Assembly (NCBI GenBank): GCA_046734795.1
Contig: JBKPRX010000091.1
Span: 1 to 10,413 of the forward strand
Reading direction: 5' to 3'
DNA from: JBKPRX01 sp046734795
GTDB lineage: Bacteria > Actinomycetota > Thermoleophilia > Gaiellales > Gaiellaceae
DNA length: 10,413 nt
The translations under genes were made by a program, and so were the position numbers. Below are positions 1-7,207 of this stretch, piece by piece; positions within the stretch are counted from its first letter, which is position 1; each line of letters opens with the position of its first letter. Under the pieces are notes generated by a model. The model was not told the DNA's origin and did no database searches. It worked only from the letters and a program-made list of their open reading frames with translations.

Positions 1-701
1 GACACAGCGAGCAGGTGGTACAGGCCTGAGACGCGGAAGCTCTGCCGCAACTCGTCCGTGAGGCCCTCGTCTTCGCCGAGCACAACCCCTTCGACGACGC
101 TCCGCTGGTCGCCGCCGAGATCACGCCCGACCCGCGCGGCCAGCCAGCGGTGGAGCCAATCGGCCGCGCCGAGCGCGCCGCCTCGCCAGCCGATGCGACG
201 CCACCTCTCCGCGCGCAGCACGACGTGCACGCCGCGGCGCCGGAGCCAAGTCCGTTCGTCGAAGCCGTCCCCGCTCTCTCGCGGCAGCTCGAGCGTGCCG
301 GTCAGCTCGAGCCGAGCGCCGAGCGGAGGCGCGCGTCCCGGCGGCAGCTCGAGGAGTACCGGCTCCATCGGTTGCAGATCGCCGAATCTGAGAACGCGCG
401 AGACGACACGGACGTCGAAGCGCCCGCGACGTGGAGGCGCGACGACTTCGACGACCGCGCGCTCGGCCGTTCCCACTCGAGCAGCAAGCGGCGAGACGTC
501 GATCGCATCGAGACGCGCTCCGCCCCACCACCATGCGGTCAGCGCGGCCGCGAGAGCCAAGAGCGGGACGCTCGCGTTGCGCGCGAACGCAACGACCAAA
601 GCAGCGCCGGCCACGACCAAGAGCGCCCGGCCGGGTCGGGCGAGATCGGCGAGTACGAGACCCGAAGTCGCCGCGAGCAGAACGAAGTGTGCACGCGTCA
701 C
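1..701 (-). CDS. comEC: ComEC-type DNA internalisation channel, N-terminal part (cut by window edge)
   Basis: ComEC forms the inner-membrane channel that imports single-stranded DNA during natural transformation. The open frame runs without a stop from a GTG at 699-701 to the window edge, giving about 233 residues. The N-terminus has hydrophobic, membrane-spanning stretches (roughly residues 5-60, ending near AWWWGGARLD). A soluble domain follows with FDERTWLRRRGVHVVLRAE, matching the usual FDYRxYLxxxGI block of the family. The last visible residues are LRQSFRVSGLYHLLAV, which is the entry to the Competence domain (SGLxHLLAVSG). The GTG overlaps the ComEA stop as GTGA, so translation is probably coupled. 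The catalytic-like beta-lactamase domain and most membrane helices would lie beyond position 1. The family call is secure; only the exact start is inferred. Confidence 0.9.
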   Translation of the reverse strand, partial: MTRAHFVLLAATSGLVLADLARPGRALLVVAGAALVVAFARNASVPLLALAAALTAWWWGGARLDAIDVSPLAARVGTAERAVVEVVAPPRRGRFDVRVVSRVLRFGDLQPMEPVLLELPPGRAPPLGARLELTGTLELPRESGDGFDERTWLRRRGVHVVLRAERWRRIGWRGGALGAADWLHRWLAARVGRDLGGDQRSVVEGVVLGEDEGLTDELRQSFRVSGLYHLLAV

Positions 702-1342
702 GGCACGACGAGCCCTTTCAGCTGCTCCAGCCGAGCAGGCCCGATCCCGGGAATCGCGTCGAGCTGCGCGACCGCCGTGAACGGGCCGTGCTGCTGGCGG
801 TAGTCGAGGATCTTCTGCGCTGTTACGGGACCGACGCCCGGGAGCGCATCGAGCTGCTCGAGCGTCGCCGTGTTGAGGTCGACCGGCGCGGACGGCGCGC
901 CAGTCGCACCCGCGGCGCCGGCCGCGCCGGCCGAGGACGCACCTCGCCGCGGTACGAGAATCTGGACACCATCGGCGAGCGGCGCCGCGAGATTCACCGC
1001 TGCGATTTCTGCCGCGGCTGTCGCCCCGCCGGCTCGCGCGACCGCGTCGGCGATCCGCGACCCTTTGCGGAGCCGGTACAAGCCCGGGTTCCGAACCGCA
1101 CCGACGACGTCGACGACGAGCAGGGCGGGCGCTCGCGGCGCAGCAGACGAGCGCGCACCGACCGGCGGCAACGGCGCCGCCGGGCCGGCCGTGCGCGCAG
1201 GAAGCACGAAGCGTCCCGCAAGCACGAGCACGAACACGACGCCGAGCGCGTATGCGAGCAGCCGTTGTCGCGAGATCGGAAGGTCGCGGAGCACACGTCC
1301 ATGGTGGCGGCCAAACGCGCACGCAAACGTGCCGACTTCCAA
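698..1342 (-). CDS. comEA: ComEA-like membrane-anchored DNA-binding competence protein
   Basis: ComEA binds double-stranded DNA outside the membrane and hands it to ComEC. The frame encodes up to 214 residues. One membrane anchor lies near residues 28-48 (LLAYALGVVFVLVLAGRFVLP), followed by an Ala/Pro-rich linker. An SLBB domain comes next (VDVVGAVRNPGLYRLRKGS through NLAAPLADGVQILVP). The C-terminus holds a double helix-hairpin-helix: VDLNTATLEQLDALPGVGP and then LDAIPGIGPARLEQLKGL, with both GxGP hairpins intact. It lies 20 bases after leuS and overlaps comEC by four bases, so all three are probably co-transcribed. The start is uncertain: there is no ATG in frame. The longest start is TTG at 1342 and a GTG at 1294 is also possible, and neither has a clear Shine-Dalgarno sequence. 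Confidence 0.93.
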   Translation of the reverse strand: MEVGTFACAFGRHHGRVLRDLPISRQRLLAYALGVVFVLVLAGRFVLPARTAGPAAPLPPVGARSSAAPRAPALLVVDVVGAVRNPGLYRLRKGSRIADAVARAGGATAAAEIAAVNLAAPLADGVQILVPRRGASSAGAAGAAGATGAPSAPVDLNTATLEQLDALPGVGPVTAQKILDYRQQHGPFTAVAQLDAIPGIGPARLEQLKGLVVP

Positions 1343-1362
1343 ACGAAAGGGTTTCGCGAGCG

Positions 1363-3804
1363 CTAGCCGACGACGAGATTCACGAGCTTGCCGGGCACGA
1401 CGATCGTCTTCCGGATCTGCGCCCCGTCGAGATGCGGCTGGACCTTCTGCGAGGCCTTGGCACGGGCGACGAGCTCGTCGTCCGACAAACCTGCCTCGAC
1501 CTCGAACCGGTCGCGCACCTTGCCGTTCACTTGCACGACGAGCTCGAACGTCTCACGTACGAGCTGCGATTCGTCCGCGACCGGCCACGGCTGCTTCCAC
1601 AGGCGCTCGTTGCCGAGCCGCTGCCACAGCTCTTCTGCGATGTGCGGCGCGTACGGCTGGATCAGCGAGACCGCCGTCTCCGTTGCGAACCGTGCGTCGG
1701 GCGCGGTCGGGCTCTCCGCGACGTCGCGCACGAGCTCCATCACTGCCGAGATGGGCGTGTGGAACTGGACACGGCGCAAGACGTCGTCGGTCACCTTCGC
1801 GATCGTCTGGTGCGCCTTCCGCGCGAGCGAGCCTTCGGCCAGACCGTCGCGGGGGGCGCGCTCGGCGACCTCGTGCACGGTTCGCCAGAGCCGGCGGAGG
1901 AACCGGACGATGCCCTCGATGCCGCTATCGGTCCATTCCATGTCCTGGTCCGCCGGGCCCATGAAGAGGATGTACATCCGCATCGCGTCCGCGCCGTAGG
2001 CCTCCACGATGTCGTCCGGGCCCATGACATTGCCCTTCGTCTTCGACATCTTGGTGCCGCCCATCTGCACCCAGCCCTGGTGGAAGAGCCGCGCGAACGG
2101 CTCGCGGAAGCTGAGCATCCCGAAGTCGTTCATCGCCTTGACGAAGAAGCGCGAGTAGAGCAAGTGCCCCGTCGCGTGGTCGATGCCACCGATGTACTGA
2201 TCGACGGGCAGCCAGTAGTCGACGATCCGCTTGTCGAACGGCGCCTGGTCGTTATGGGGATCGACGTAGCGCAGGAAGTACCAGGATGAGTCTACGAAGG
2301 TGTCCATCGTGTCGGGATCGCGGTGCGCGTCGCCGCCGCAGCGCGGGCATTCGACACGCATCCACTCCTCGTTGGAAGCGAGCGGCGGCTTGCCCTTCGG
2401 CTGGTAGTCCTCGACCTCCGGCAGCAGGACCGGCAGTTGATCCTCCGGAACCGGAACGAGCCCGCAGCGCTCGCAGTGGATGATCGGAATCGGGCAGCCC
2501 CAGTAGCGCTGGCGCGAGAAGCTCCAGTCGCGAAGGCGGTAGTTGACCGCGTGCCGTCCGCGGCCGCTTTCGGCAAGCCAGTCCACGATCGCGCGTTTCG
2601 CTTCAGGGACCGAGTTGCCGTTGAACTGCGCCGAGTTCACGAGCCGGTCTGTCTCGCTCTTCGACTCGTACGGCAGCTCCGCCTCGCCGTCGGCCGGCTC
2701 GACCACTTGCACGATCGGCAGCTCGAACACCTGCGCGAACTCGAAGTCGCGCTGGTCGTGCGCGGGCACGGCCATGATCGCGCCCGTCCCGTAGTCCATC
2801 AACACGTAGTCGGCGACCCAGATCGGGATCTGCCCGTTGGTCACCGGGTTCGTCGCGTGCAAGCCGGTGAAGACGCCGGTCTTCTCGGCCGCGCTCGCGC
2901 GATCCTCGGCGCGCTTCGCGCCGGCGTGGCGCACATAGGTGTCGAGCTCCGCGTTCGGCGACTGGGCGACGATGCGCTCGACGAGCGGATGCTCGGGCGC
3001 GAGTACGAAGAACGTCGCGCCGAAGAGCGTGTCAGGGCGCGTCGTGAAGACCGGAACGTTCTCGTCGAGCTCGTCGATCCGGAATAGAACCTCGGCACCC
3101 TCGGACCGCCCGACCCAATTGCGTTGAATCGCCTTCGTCCGCTCGGGCCACTCGCCGCCGGGCGGCAGCTCGAACTCGAGCAGCTCGTCCGCGTACGCCG
3201 TCGTCTTGAAGAACCACTGCGTCATCAGGCGCAGCTCGATCTCCGCGCCGCAGCGCTCGCAGTGACCGTCGACGACGTACTCGTTCGCGACGACAGTCTG
3301 GTCGTTCGGGCACCAGTTGACGGGTGCCTCGCCGCGATACGCGAGCCCGTGCTCGAGGAACTTCAGGAACAGCCATTGCGTCCAGCGGTAGTACGCGGGA
3401 TCGTGCGACGACACTTCGCGCGTCCAGTCGATCGCCCAGCCGAGCCGCTTCATCTGCGTGCGAATCGTCGTGATGTTGCGCTCGGTGATCTCGCGCGGAT
3501 GACCACCCTCACGGATCGCAGCGTTCTCGGCCGGTAGACCGAACGCGTCCCACCCCATGGGCCGCACGACATTCCAGCCACTCCGCCGGCGGATGTGCGT
3601 GATCACGTCGCCCATCGTGTAGTTCAGGACGTGACCCATGTGCATGCCGTTCGCCGAGGGGTACGGCAGCATCTCGAGCTGGTACCAGTGACGGTCGTCT
3701 GCCGGCGCTCCCGGCTCGGGGTTCGGCACGACGAACGCGTGCTCGTCCTCCCAGACGCGCTGCCATTTCGCCTCGATCTCGTGTGGGTTGTAGTGCTCCG
3801 TCAC
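1363..3804 (-). CDS. leuS: Leucyl-tRNA synthetase
   Basis: A class Ia aminoacyl-tRNA synthetase of 813 residues that charges tRNA-Leu in the cytoplasm. The length is normal for the bacterial enzyme. ATP-binding signatures are HMGH (residues 55-58) and KMSKT (585-589). The inserted CP1 editing domain shows TTRPDTLF (254-261) and GTGAIMAVPAHDQRD (339-353), which includes the threonine and aspartate needed to hydrolyse mischarged tRNA. Putative zinc-binding cysteine pairs are seen: C165 with C182/C185, C444/C447 and C486/C489. The C-terminal anticodon-binding and Leu-specific domains end in IRKTIVVPGKLVNLVVG. The start is GTG, 3 bases after a GGAGG at 3808-3812; homologues begin at the same EHYNPHEIEAKWQ block. 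An intrinsic terminator sits directly before this ribosome-binding site, which suggests attenuation. It heads a likely leuS-comEA-comEC operon. Confidence 0.98.
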   Translation of the reverse strand: MTEHYNPHEIEAKWQRVWEDEHAFVVPNPEPGAPADDRHWYQLEMLPYPSANGMHMGHVLNYTMGDVITHIRRRSGWNVVRPMGWDAFGLPAENAAIREGGHPREITERNITTIRTQMKRLGWAIDWTREVSSHDPAYYRWTQWLFLKFLEHGLAYRGEAPVNWCPNDQTVVANEYVVDGHCERCGAEIELRLMTQWFFKTTAYADELLEFELPPGGEWPERTKAIQRNWVGRSEGAEVLFRIDELDENVPVFTTRPDTLFGATFFVLAPEHPLVERIVAQSPNAELDTYVRHAGAKRAEDRASAAEKTGVFTGLHATNPVTNGQIPIWVADYVLMDYGTGAIMAVPAHDQRDFEFAQVFELPIVQVVEPADGEAELPYESKSETDRLVNSAQFNGNSVPEAKRAIVDWLAESGRGRHAVNYRLRDWSFSRQRYWGCPIPIIHCERCGLVPVPEDQLPVLLPEVEDYQPKGKPPLASNEEWMRVECPRCGGDAHRDPDTMDTFVDSSWYFLRYVDPHNDQAPFDKRIVDYWLPVDQYIGGIDHATGHLLYSRFFVKAMNDFGMLSFREPFARLFHQGWVQMGGTKMSKTKGNVMGPDDIVEAYGADAMRMYILFMGPADQDMEWTDSGIEGIVRFLRRLWRTVHEVAERAPRDGLAEGSLARKAHQTIAKVTDDVLRRVQFHTPISAVMELVRDVAESPTAPDARFATETAVSLIQPYAPHIAEELWQRLGNERLWKQPWPVADESQLVRETFELVVQVNGKVRDRFEVEAGLSDDELVARAKASQKVQPHLDGAQIRKTIVVPGKLVNLVVG

Positions 3805-3815
3805 GTTCCTCCGAC

Positions 3816-3839
3816 AAAAAAGCCTCTCTTGCGAGAGGC
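3816..3839 (-). terminator. Intrinsic terminator in the leuS leader
   Basis: On the minus strand GCCTCTC-GCAA-GAGAGGC forms a perfect 7-bp stem with a 4-base loop (3822-3839), followed at once by six T (3816-3821). It ends only 3 bases before the leuS GGAGG. No gene lies upstream on this strand that it could terminate, because lysA is divergent. The natural reading is therefore a conditional terminator controlling leuS itself. On the plus strand the hairpin has no T-run. Confidence 0.8.
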
Positions 3840-3881
3840 CCGGGGGAAGCCACCGCGGCCCTCGCCGCGTTCGCTTCCTGG

Positions 3882-3902
3882 TTAGGCGAGAAGCTGCTGC
3901 AC
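3882..3902 (-). CDS. Possible leader peptide MQQLLA before leuS
   Basis: A six-codon frame GTG CAG CAG CTT CTC GCC TAA. It contains two adjacent leucine codons and overlaps the first pairing segment of the proposed attenuator. There is no Shine-Dalgarno sequence at a useful distance. However, a TACAGT box ends 7 bases before the GTG, so the transcript could start at the GTG and be translated without a leader, as is common in Actinobacteria. Two Leu codons are few for a leader peptide, so this remains a candidate. Confidence 0.35.
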   Translation of the reverse strand: MQQLLA

Positions 3903-3909
3903 GTGCGGG

Positions 3910-3938
3910 ACTGTAGCAACCTCGCCAGGCAGAATCAG
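3910..3938 (-). promoter_or_regulatory. Candidate leuS promoter
   Basis: On the minus strand TACAGT (3910-3915) fits an actinobacterial -10 box and is preceded by TGC, an extended -10. CTGATT (3933-3938) lies 17 bases upstream as a weak -35. The predicted start is near 3902, giving a leader of about 98 bases that contains the whole attenuator structure. It ends just short of the lysA start codon. It is predicted from sequence pattern only. Confidence 0.4.
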
Positions 3939-3941
3939 CCG

Positions 3942-5198
3942 ATGCTCGAGCTCTTTCCGGACACCGCGCGCGTCGACGACGGCGTGCTCTCGATCGGCGG
4001 TTGCTCGACGACCGCGCTCGCCGACGAGTTCGGCACGCCGCTCCTCGTCTACTGCGAAGCGACGATCCGCGCGCGCGTCGACGCGTACCGAAACGCGTTG
4101 CCGCCGAACGGCCTCGTCGTCTACGGAACGAAGGCGTTCGCGAACGTCGCGATCCTGCGTCTGCTCGCCGAACAGGGGGCGGGCGCGGACGTCTCGACGC
4201 TCGGCGAGCTCGCGTTCGCGCAGCGCGCAGGCCTCGGCGGCGAGCGGCTCGTATTCCACGGAAACAACAAGTCGGACGAAGAGCTCGTGGCCGCCGCGGC
4301 CGCCGGTGCGACGGTTGTCTTGGACTCGCCCGACGAACCGGCGCGCGCGGCTGCGGCCGGCGTGCGTCGCGTCCTCATCCGCCTGACGCCAGGCGTCGCT
4401 GCGAGCACACACGCGGCGATCGCAACTGCGCACGAAGAATCGAAGTTCGGGCTCGGCGCGGACGCTGCGCTCGACGCGATCAGGGACGGCCGCGACGCTG
4501 GTCTCGAGGTCGCAGGCGTCCACATCCACATCGGCTCGCAGCTGACGCGCATCGACGAGACGCTCCTCGCGCTCGATCGTCTCGCCGCGTTCTGCGCACG
4601 CGCGCGTGACGAGCTCGACTGGATTCCCGCGATTGTCGATCTCGGTGGCGGCCTCGGTATCCGCTACGGACTCGACGACCACGCGCCGAACCCGGCCGAG
4701 TTCGGCCGGGCACTCGTCGCGGCGTGGGAACGCGCGTGGCCCGAGCCGGCGCAGCTCGTCGTCGAGCCCGGCCGTTCGCTCGTCGGCCAAGCCGGCCTCA
4801 CGCTCTATCGCGTGGGCGCCGTGAAGCAGAGCGGCGGCGTCGCATGGGTCGCTGTGGACGGCGGCATGTCCGACAACCCGCGCCCGCAGCTCTACGGCGC
4901 GCACTTCACCGGCCTGCTCGCAAACCGCGCCGGCGAAGAGCGCACTGCGCCCTACCGCATCGCAGGCAAGCACTGCGAGTCGGGCGACGTCTTGATCGAC
5001 CGCGTCGAGCTGCCGGAGCCCCAACGCAATGACGTCCTCGCTGTCGCGGCGACCGGCGCCTACACGCTCGGTATGGCGTCCAACTACAACGGCATCCCGC
5101 GGCCCGCAGTCGTCCTCGTCCGCGACGGCGAGGCCCAGCTGATCCGCCGGCGCGAGACCATCGACGACCTGTTGCAGTACGAGGACGGCGAGGGTTAG
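3942..5198 (+). CDS. lysA: Diaminopimelate decarboxylase
   Basis: A PLP-dependent fold-type III decarboxylase that converts meso-diaminopimelate to L-lysine, the last step of lysine synthesis. It has 418 residues, the usual length. The PLP Schiff-base lysine is K64 in VVYGTKAFAN. HIGSQ lies at 196-200, the glycine-rich phosphate-binding loop DLGGGLGI at 233-240, and EPGR at 275-278. The active-site cysteine is in KHCESGD (C345), and the substrate-site tyrosine is in TGAYTLGMASNYN (Y374). The ATG at 3942 is chosen because MLELFPDTARV is followed by family-like sequence. An open frame continues upstream to 3783 but reads through the leuS leader and its hairpins and looks non-coding. It is transcribed divergently from leuS. 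The Shine-Dalgarno sequence is weak, and no convincing promoter of its own was seen. Confidence 0.97.
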   Translation: MLELFPDTARVDDGVLSIGGCSTTALADEFGTPLLVYCEATIRARVDAYRNALPPNGLVVYGTKAFANVAILRLLAEQGAGADVSTLGELAFAQRAGLGGERLVFHGNNKSDEELVAAAAAGATVVLDSPDEPARAAAAGVRRVLIRLTPGVAASTHAAIATAHEESKFGLGADAALDAIRDGRDAGLEVAGVHIHIGSQLTRIDETLLALDRLAAFCARARDELDWIPAIVDLGGGLGIRYGLDDHAPNPAEFGRALVAAWERAWPEPAQLVVEPGRSLVGQAGLTLYRVGAVKQSGGVAWVAVDGGMSDNPRPQLYGAHFTGLLANRAGEERTAPYRIAGKHCESGDVLIDRVELPEPQRNDVLAVAATGAYTLGMASNYNGIPRPAVVLVRDGEAQLIRRRETIDDLLQYEDGEG

Positions 5199-5228
5199 CG
5201 GGCGCAGGGCCCGGGTAGTCGGACCGCG

Positions 5229-5498
5229 ATGTTGGCCGTAACGAACTCGGCGGCCGCCGCGATCCGCGAGCTCGTCGCGGACATGCCGGACAGTGCCGGG
5301 CTGCGCGTCGCCCTCGAGAAGCCCGGGAACGGAACCGAGCCTGCGTTCGCGGTGTACGTGGCGGAGGAGCCCGCCGACGGCGACGAGATCCTCGACGCCG
5401 ACGGCGCGAGTGTCTTTCTCGAGCCCGCGGCGAGCGGTTACTTCGAGGACAAGATCCTCGACGCGGACGGCAGCGTCTTCACGTTCGCGCCTGCGTAG
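5229..5498 (+). CDS. HesB/IscA-like protein without cysteines
   Basis: An 89-residue protein starting MLAVTNSAAAAIRELV, followed by AGLRVALEKPGNG, FAVYVAEEPADGDEIL, and GASVFLEPAASGYFEDKILDA. This is the layout of the HesB/IscA (iron-sulfur biosynthesis) fold: start helix, central strands, and the V-F-L-E-P...Y-L-x-x-K-x-L-D block. It contains no cysteine, so the C...CGC iron/cluster ligands of true A-type carriers are missing, and it ends where the CGC tail would be. Cys-free relatives are common in Actinobacteria under names such as HesB or adhesin; their function is unknown. It lies 30 bases after lysA on the same strand, possibly in its transcript. The ATG has only a weak ribosome-binding site. 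Fold assignment is fairly sure, cluster chemistry unlikely. Confidence 0.85.
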   Translation: MLAVTNSAAAAIRELVADMPDSAGLRVALEKPGNGTEPAFAVYVAEEPADGDEILDADGASVFLEPAASGYFEDKILDADGSVFTFAPA

Positions 5499-5544
5499 CT
5501 TCCACGATCGCAAATCCCCTGCAGAGGCCGCCTCCTCGCCGGAG

Positions 5545-5580
5545 TATCCTTCGCACGCCACCGACACGGACAGCGAGGAG
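5545..5580 (+). promoter_or_regulatory. Weak candidate promoter and RBS for the CoA ligase
   Basis: The 92-base gap after the HesB-like gene contains TATCCT (5545-5550), a plausible -10 box, but no recognisable -35 at 16-18 bases. GAGGAG at 5575-5580 lies 10 bases before the GTG start at 5591 and serves as the ribosome-binding site. The RBS is fairly clear; the promoter is tentative. Confidence 0.3.
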
Positions 5581-5590
5581 AGAACACGCA

Positions 5591-7207
5591 GTGGACGGCT
5601 TGATGATGGACTACCAGCTGACGCTTCCGACGCTGTTGCGGCGAGCGGAACGGATCTTCCCCGGCAGCGAGATCGTCAGCCGGCTACCAGACCGCAGCTA
5701 CCACCGCTACACGTACGCCGACTCGATGCGGCGCGCCCGGCAGCTCGCAGTCGCGCTCCAGCAGCTCGGCCTCGACCGAGGCGATCGCGTCGCGACGCTC
5801 TGCTGGAACCACTATGCGCACCACGAGGCCTATTTCGGCATCCCGTGCGGCGGCTTCGTCATGCACACGCTGAACCTGCGACTTCATCCGTCCGACCTCG
5901 CCTACATCGCAAACCACGGCGGCGACAAAGCGGTGATCGTCGACCGGAGCCTCGTGCCGCTCCTCGAAGAGTTCAAGGACGAGACGCAGATCGAGCACGT
6001 GTTCGTCGTCGAGGACACCTACGAAGAGCTGCTCGCATCGGCGAGCCCGGACGACTGGGCGGACCCGGAGCTCGACGAGAACGAAGCGGCCGCGATGTGC
6101 TACACGAGCGGCACGACCGGCCGACCGAAGGGTGTCGTCTACTCACACCGCTCGACTGTGTTGCACTCGCTCGGCGTCGGCTTCAACACGCCGCTCGGCC
6201 ACAAGGTCTCCGAGGACAGCGTGATCATGCCGGTCGTGCCGATGTTCCACGCGAACGCGTGGGGCTATCCGTACGTCGGCGTGCTCGCAGGCTCGAAGAT
6301 GATGTATCCGGGCCCGCTCCTCGACGGCGAGAGCCTGCTCGAGAACGTCGAGGCAGAGCGCGTCACGTGGGCGGCGGGCGTCCCGACGATCTGGCTCGGG
6401 ATCCTGCAGCTCCTCGAGTCGAGCGAGCGCAAGTGGGACATCTCGAGCATCACGGCGATGCTCGTCGGCGGTTCAGCGGTTCCGCGCTCGCTGATCGCGG
6501 GGTTCAAGCGCCATGGCCTCGACATCATCCAGGGTTGGGGCATGACCGAGACCTCGCCCGTCGCTGCGAACGTCGACCTTCCCGGCGATCTGCGGAACCT
6601 CGACGAGGAGGCGAAGCTCGACCGGATGGCGCTCGCAGGCATTCCGATTCCGTTCGTCGAGATCCGCGGACGGGGCGACGACGGCGAGCTCATCCCGTGG
6701 GACGGCGAGGCGATGGGCGAGCTCGAGGTGCGCGGTCCCTGGGTCGCGGCGGCCTACTTCGACCCGCCGGACGACGCGAACGAGACACGGTGGACCGACG
6801 ACGGCTGGTTCCGCACCGGCGACGTCGTCTCGATTCACCCGGACTCGTTCATCCAGATCAAGGATCGCTCGAAGGACGTGATCAAGTCAGGCGGCGAATG
6901 GATCTCGTCCGTCGAGATCGAGAACGCGCTCATGGGCCATCCCGCCATCGCCGAGGCCGCCGTGATCGGCGTCCCGCACGAGAAGTGGGACGAGCGACCC
7001 CTCGCTGCAGTCGTCGTCAAGCCGGGCCAGTCCGTCACCGAAGAGGAGCTGCGCGAGTTCCTCGCGCCGCAGTTTGCGAAGTGGTGGATGCCGGACCGGT
7101 TCGAGTTCGTCGACGAGATCCCGAAGACGAGCGTCGGGAAGTTCCGGAAGACCGCCCTGCGCGAGCAGTTCACCGGCTCCGCGTCGGCGGTCGGCCAGCG
7201 CGCTTAG
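5591..7207 (+). CDS. Fatty-acid--CoA ligase (AMP-forming, AlkK/FadD type)
   Basis: A 538-residue member of the acyl-adenylate (ANL) superfamily. It activates a carboxylic acid, here probably a medium- or long-chain fatty acid, with ATP to an acyl-AMP and then to acyl-CoA. Motifs in order: YTSGTTGRPKG (171-181, ATP phosphate loop), GWGMTETSP near residue 315, WFRTGDV (TGD motif) and DRSKDVIKSGGEWIS (hinge and A8 core). The adenylation lysine is in PKTSVGKFRKT (about K517). The N-terminus MDGLMMDYQLTLPTLLRRAE and the block CWNHYAHHEAYFGIP resemble AlkK-like ligases more than classical FadD. GTG is taken as start because GAGGAG precedes it; the ATG pair at 5603/5606 is an alternative. Chain-length preference cannot be read from the sequence. 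Its stop overlaps that of the convergent methyltransferase. Confidence 0.95.
   Translation: MDGLMMDYQLTLPTLLRRAERIFPGSEIVSRLPDRSYHRYTYADSMRRARQLAVALQQLGLDRGDRVATLCWNHYAHHEAYFGIPCGGFVMHTLNLRLHPSDLAYIANHGGDKAVIVDRSLVPLLEEFKDETQIEHVFVVEDTYEELLASASPDDWADPELDENEAAAMCYTSGTTGRPKGVVYSHRSTVLHSLGVGFNTPLGHKVSEDSVIMPVVPMFHANAWGYPYVGVLAGSKMMYPGPLLDGESLLENVEAERVTWAAGVPTIWLGILQLLESSERKWDISSITAMLVGGSAVPRSLIAGFKRHGLDIIQGWGMTETSPVAANVDLPGDLRNLDEEAKLDRMALAGIPIPFVEIRGRGDDGELIPWDGEAMGELEVRGPWVAAAYFDPPDDANETRWTDDGWFRTGDVVSIHPDSFIQIKDRSKDVIKSGGEWISSVEIENALMGHPAIAEAAVIGVPHEKWDERPLAAVVVKPGQSVTEEELREFLAPQFAKWWMPDRFEFVDEIPKTSVGKFRKTALREQFTGSASAVGQRA

Larger units (their letters stand above)
3816..3902 (-). promoter_or_regulatory. 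Candidate transcription attenuator leader of leuS
   Basis: Three mutually competing pairings are visible in the minus-strand transcript. First, a hairpin at 3845-3878: GGAAGC/GCTTCC outer stem, a 3x3 internal loop, then CGCGGC-GAGG-GCCGCG. Second, an antiterminator: GCGAGGGCC (3857-3865) pairs with GGCCTCTCGC (3831-3840) with one bulged base, using up the 5' arm of the terminator. Third, the terminator at 3816-3839. In addition CTCGCC (3885-3890), which lies within two Leu/Ala codons of a tiny ORF, is complementary to GGCGAG (3861-3866), giving the 1:2 / 2:3 / 3:4 layout of ribosome-mediated attenuators. The pairings are seen directly; that they switch in response to leucine or charged tRNA-Leu is inference. 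A T-box is unlikely because the UGGN-containing antiterminator bulge and the long stem I are absent. Confidence 0.55.

Noticed and set aside
121..534. Minus-strand frame of 137 codons over the comEC start
   Set aside because: The correct frame, starting at GTG 701, carries clear ComEC motifs; this one is an Arg/Ala-rich shadow.
3805..3941. T-box riboswitch for leuS
   Set aside because: The position and terminator fit, and AGGGCCGCGG recalls part of the T-box, but the UGGN bulge of the antiterminator is missing, the only TGG is followed by C where tRNA-Leu needs T, and there is not enough room for stem I unless it lies inside lysA.
3783..3941. N-terminal extension of LysA by 53 residues
   Set aside because: It reads through the leuS start region and both leader hairpins; the extra protein has no family resemblance, while ATG 3942 gives the usual length.
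3882..5567. 561-codon open frame on the minus strand
   Set aside because: Antisense shadow of lysA with Arg/Val/Asp-rich composition and no motifs; only its last six codons are discussed as a possible leader peptide.
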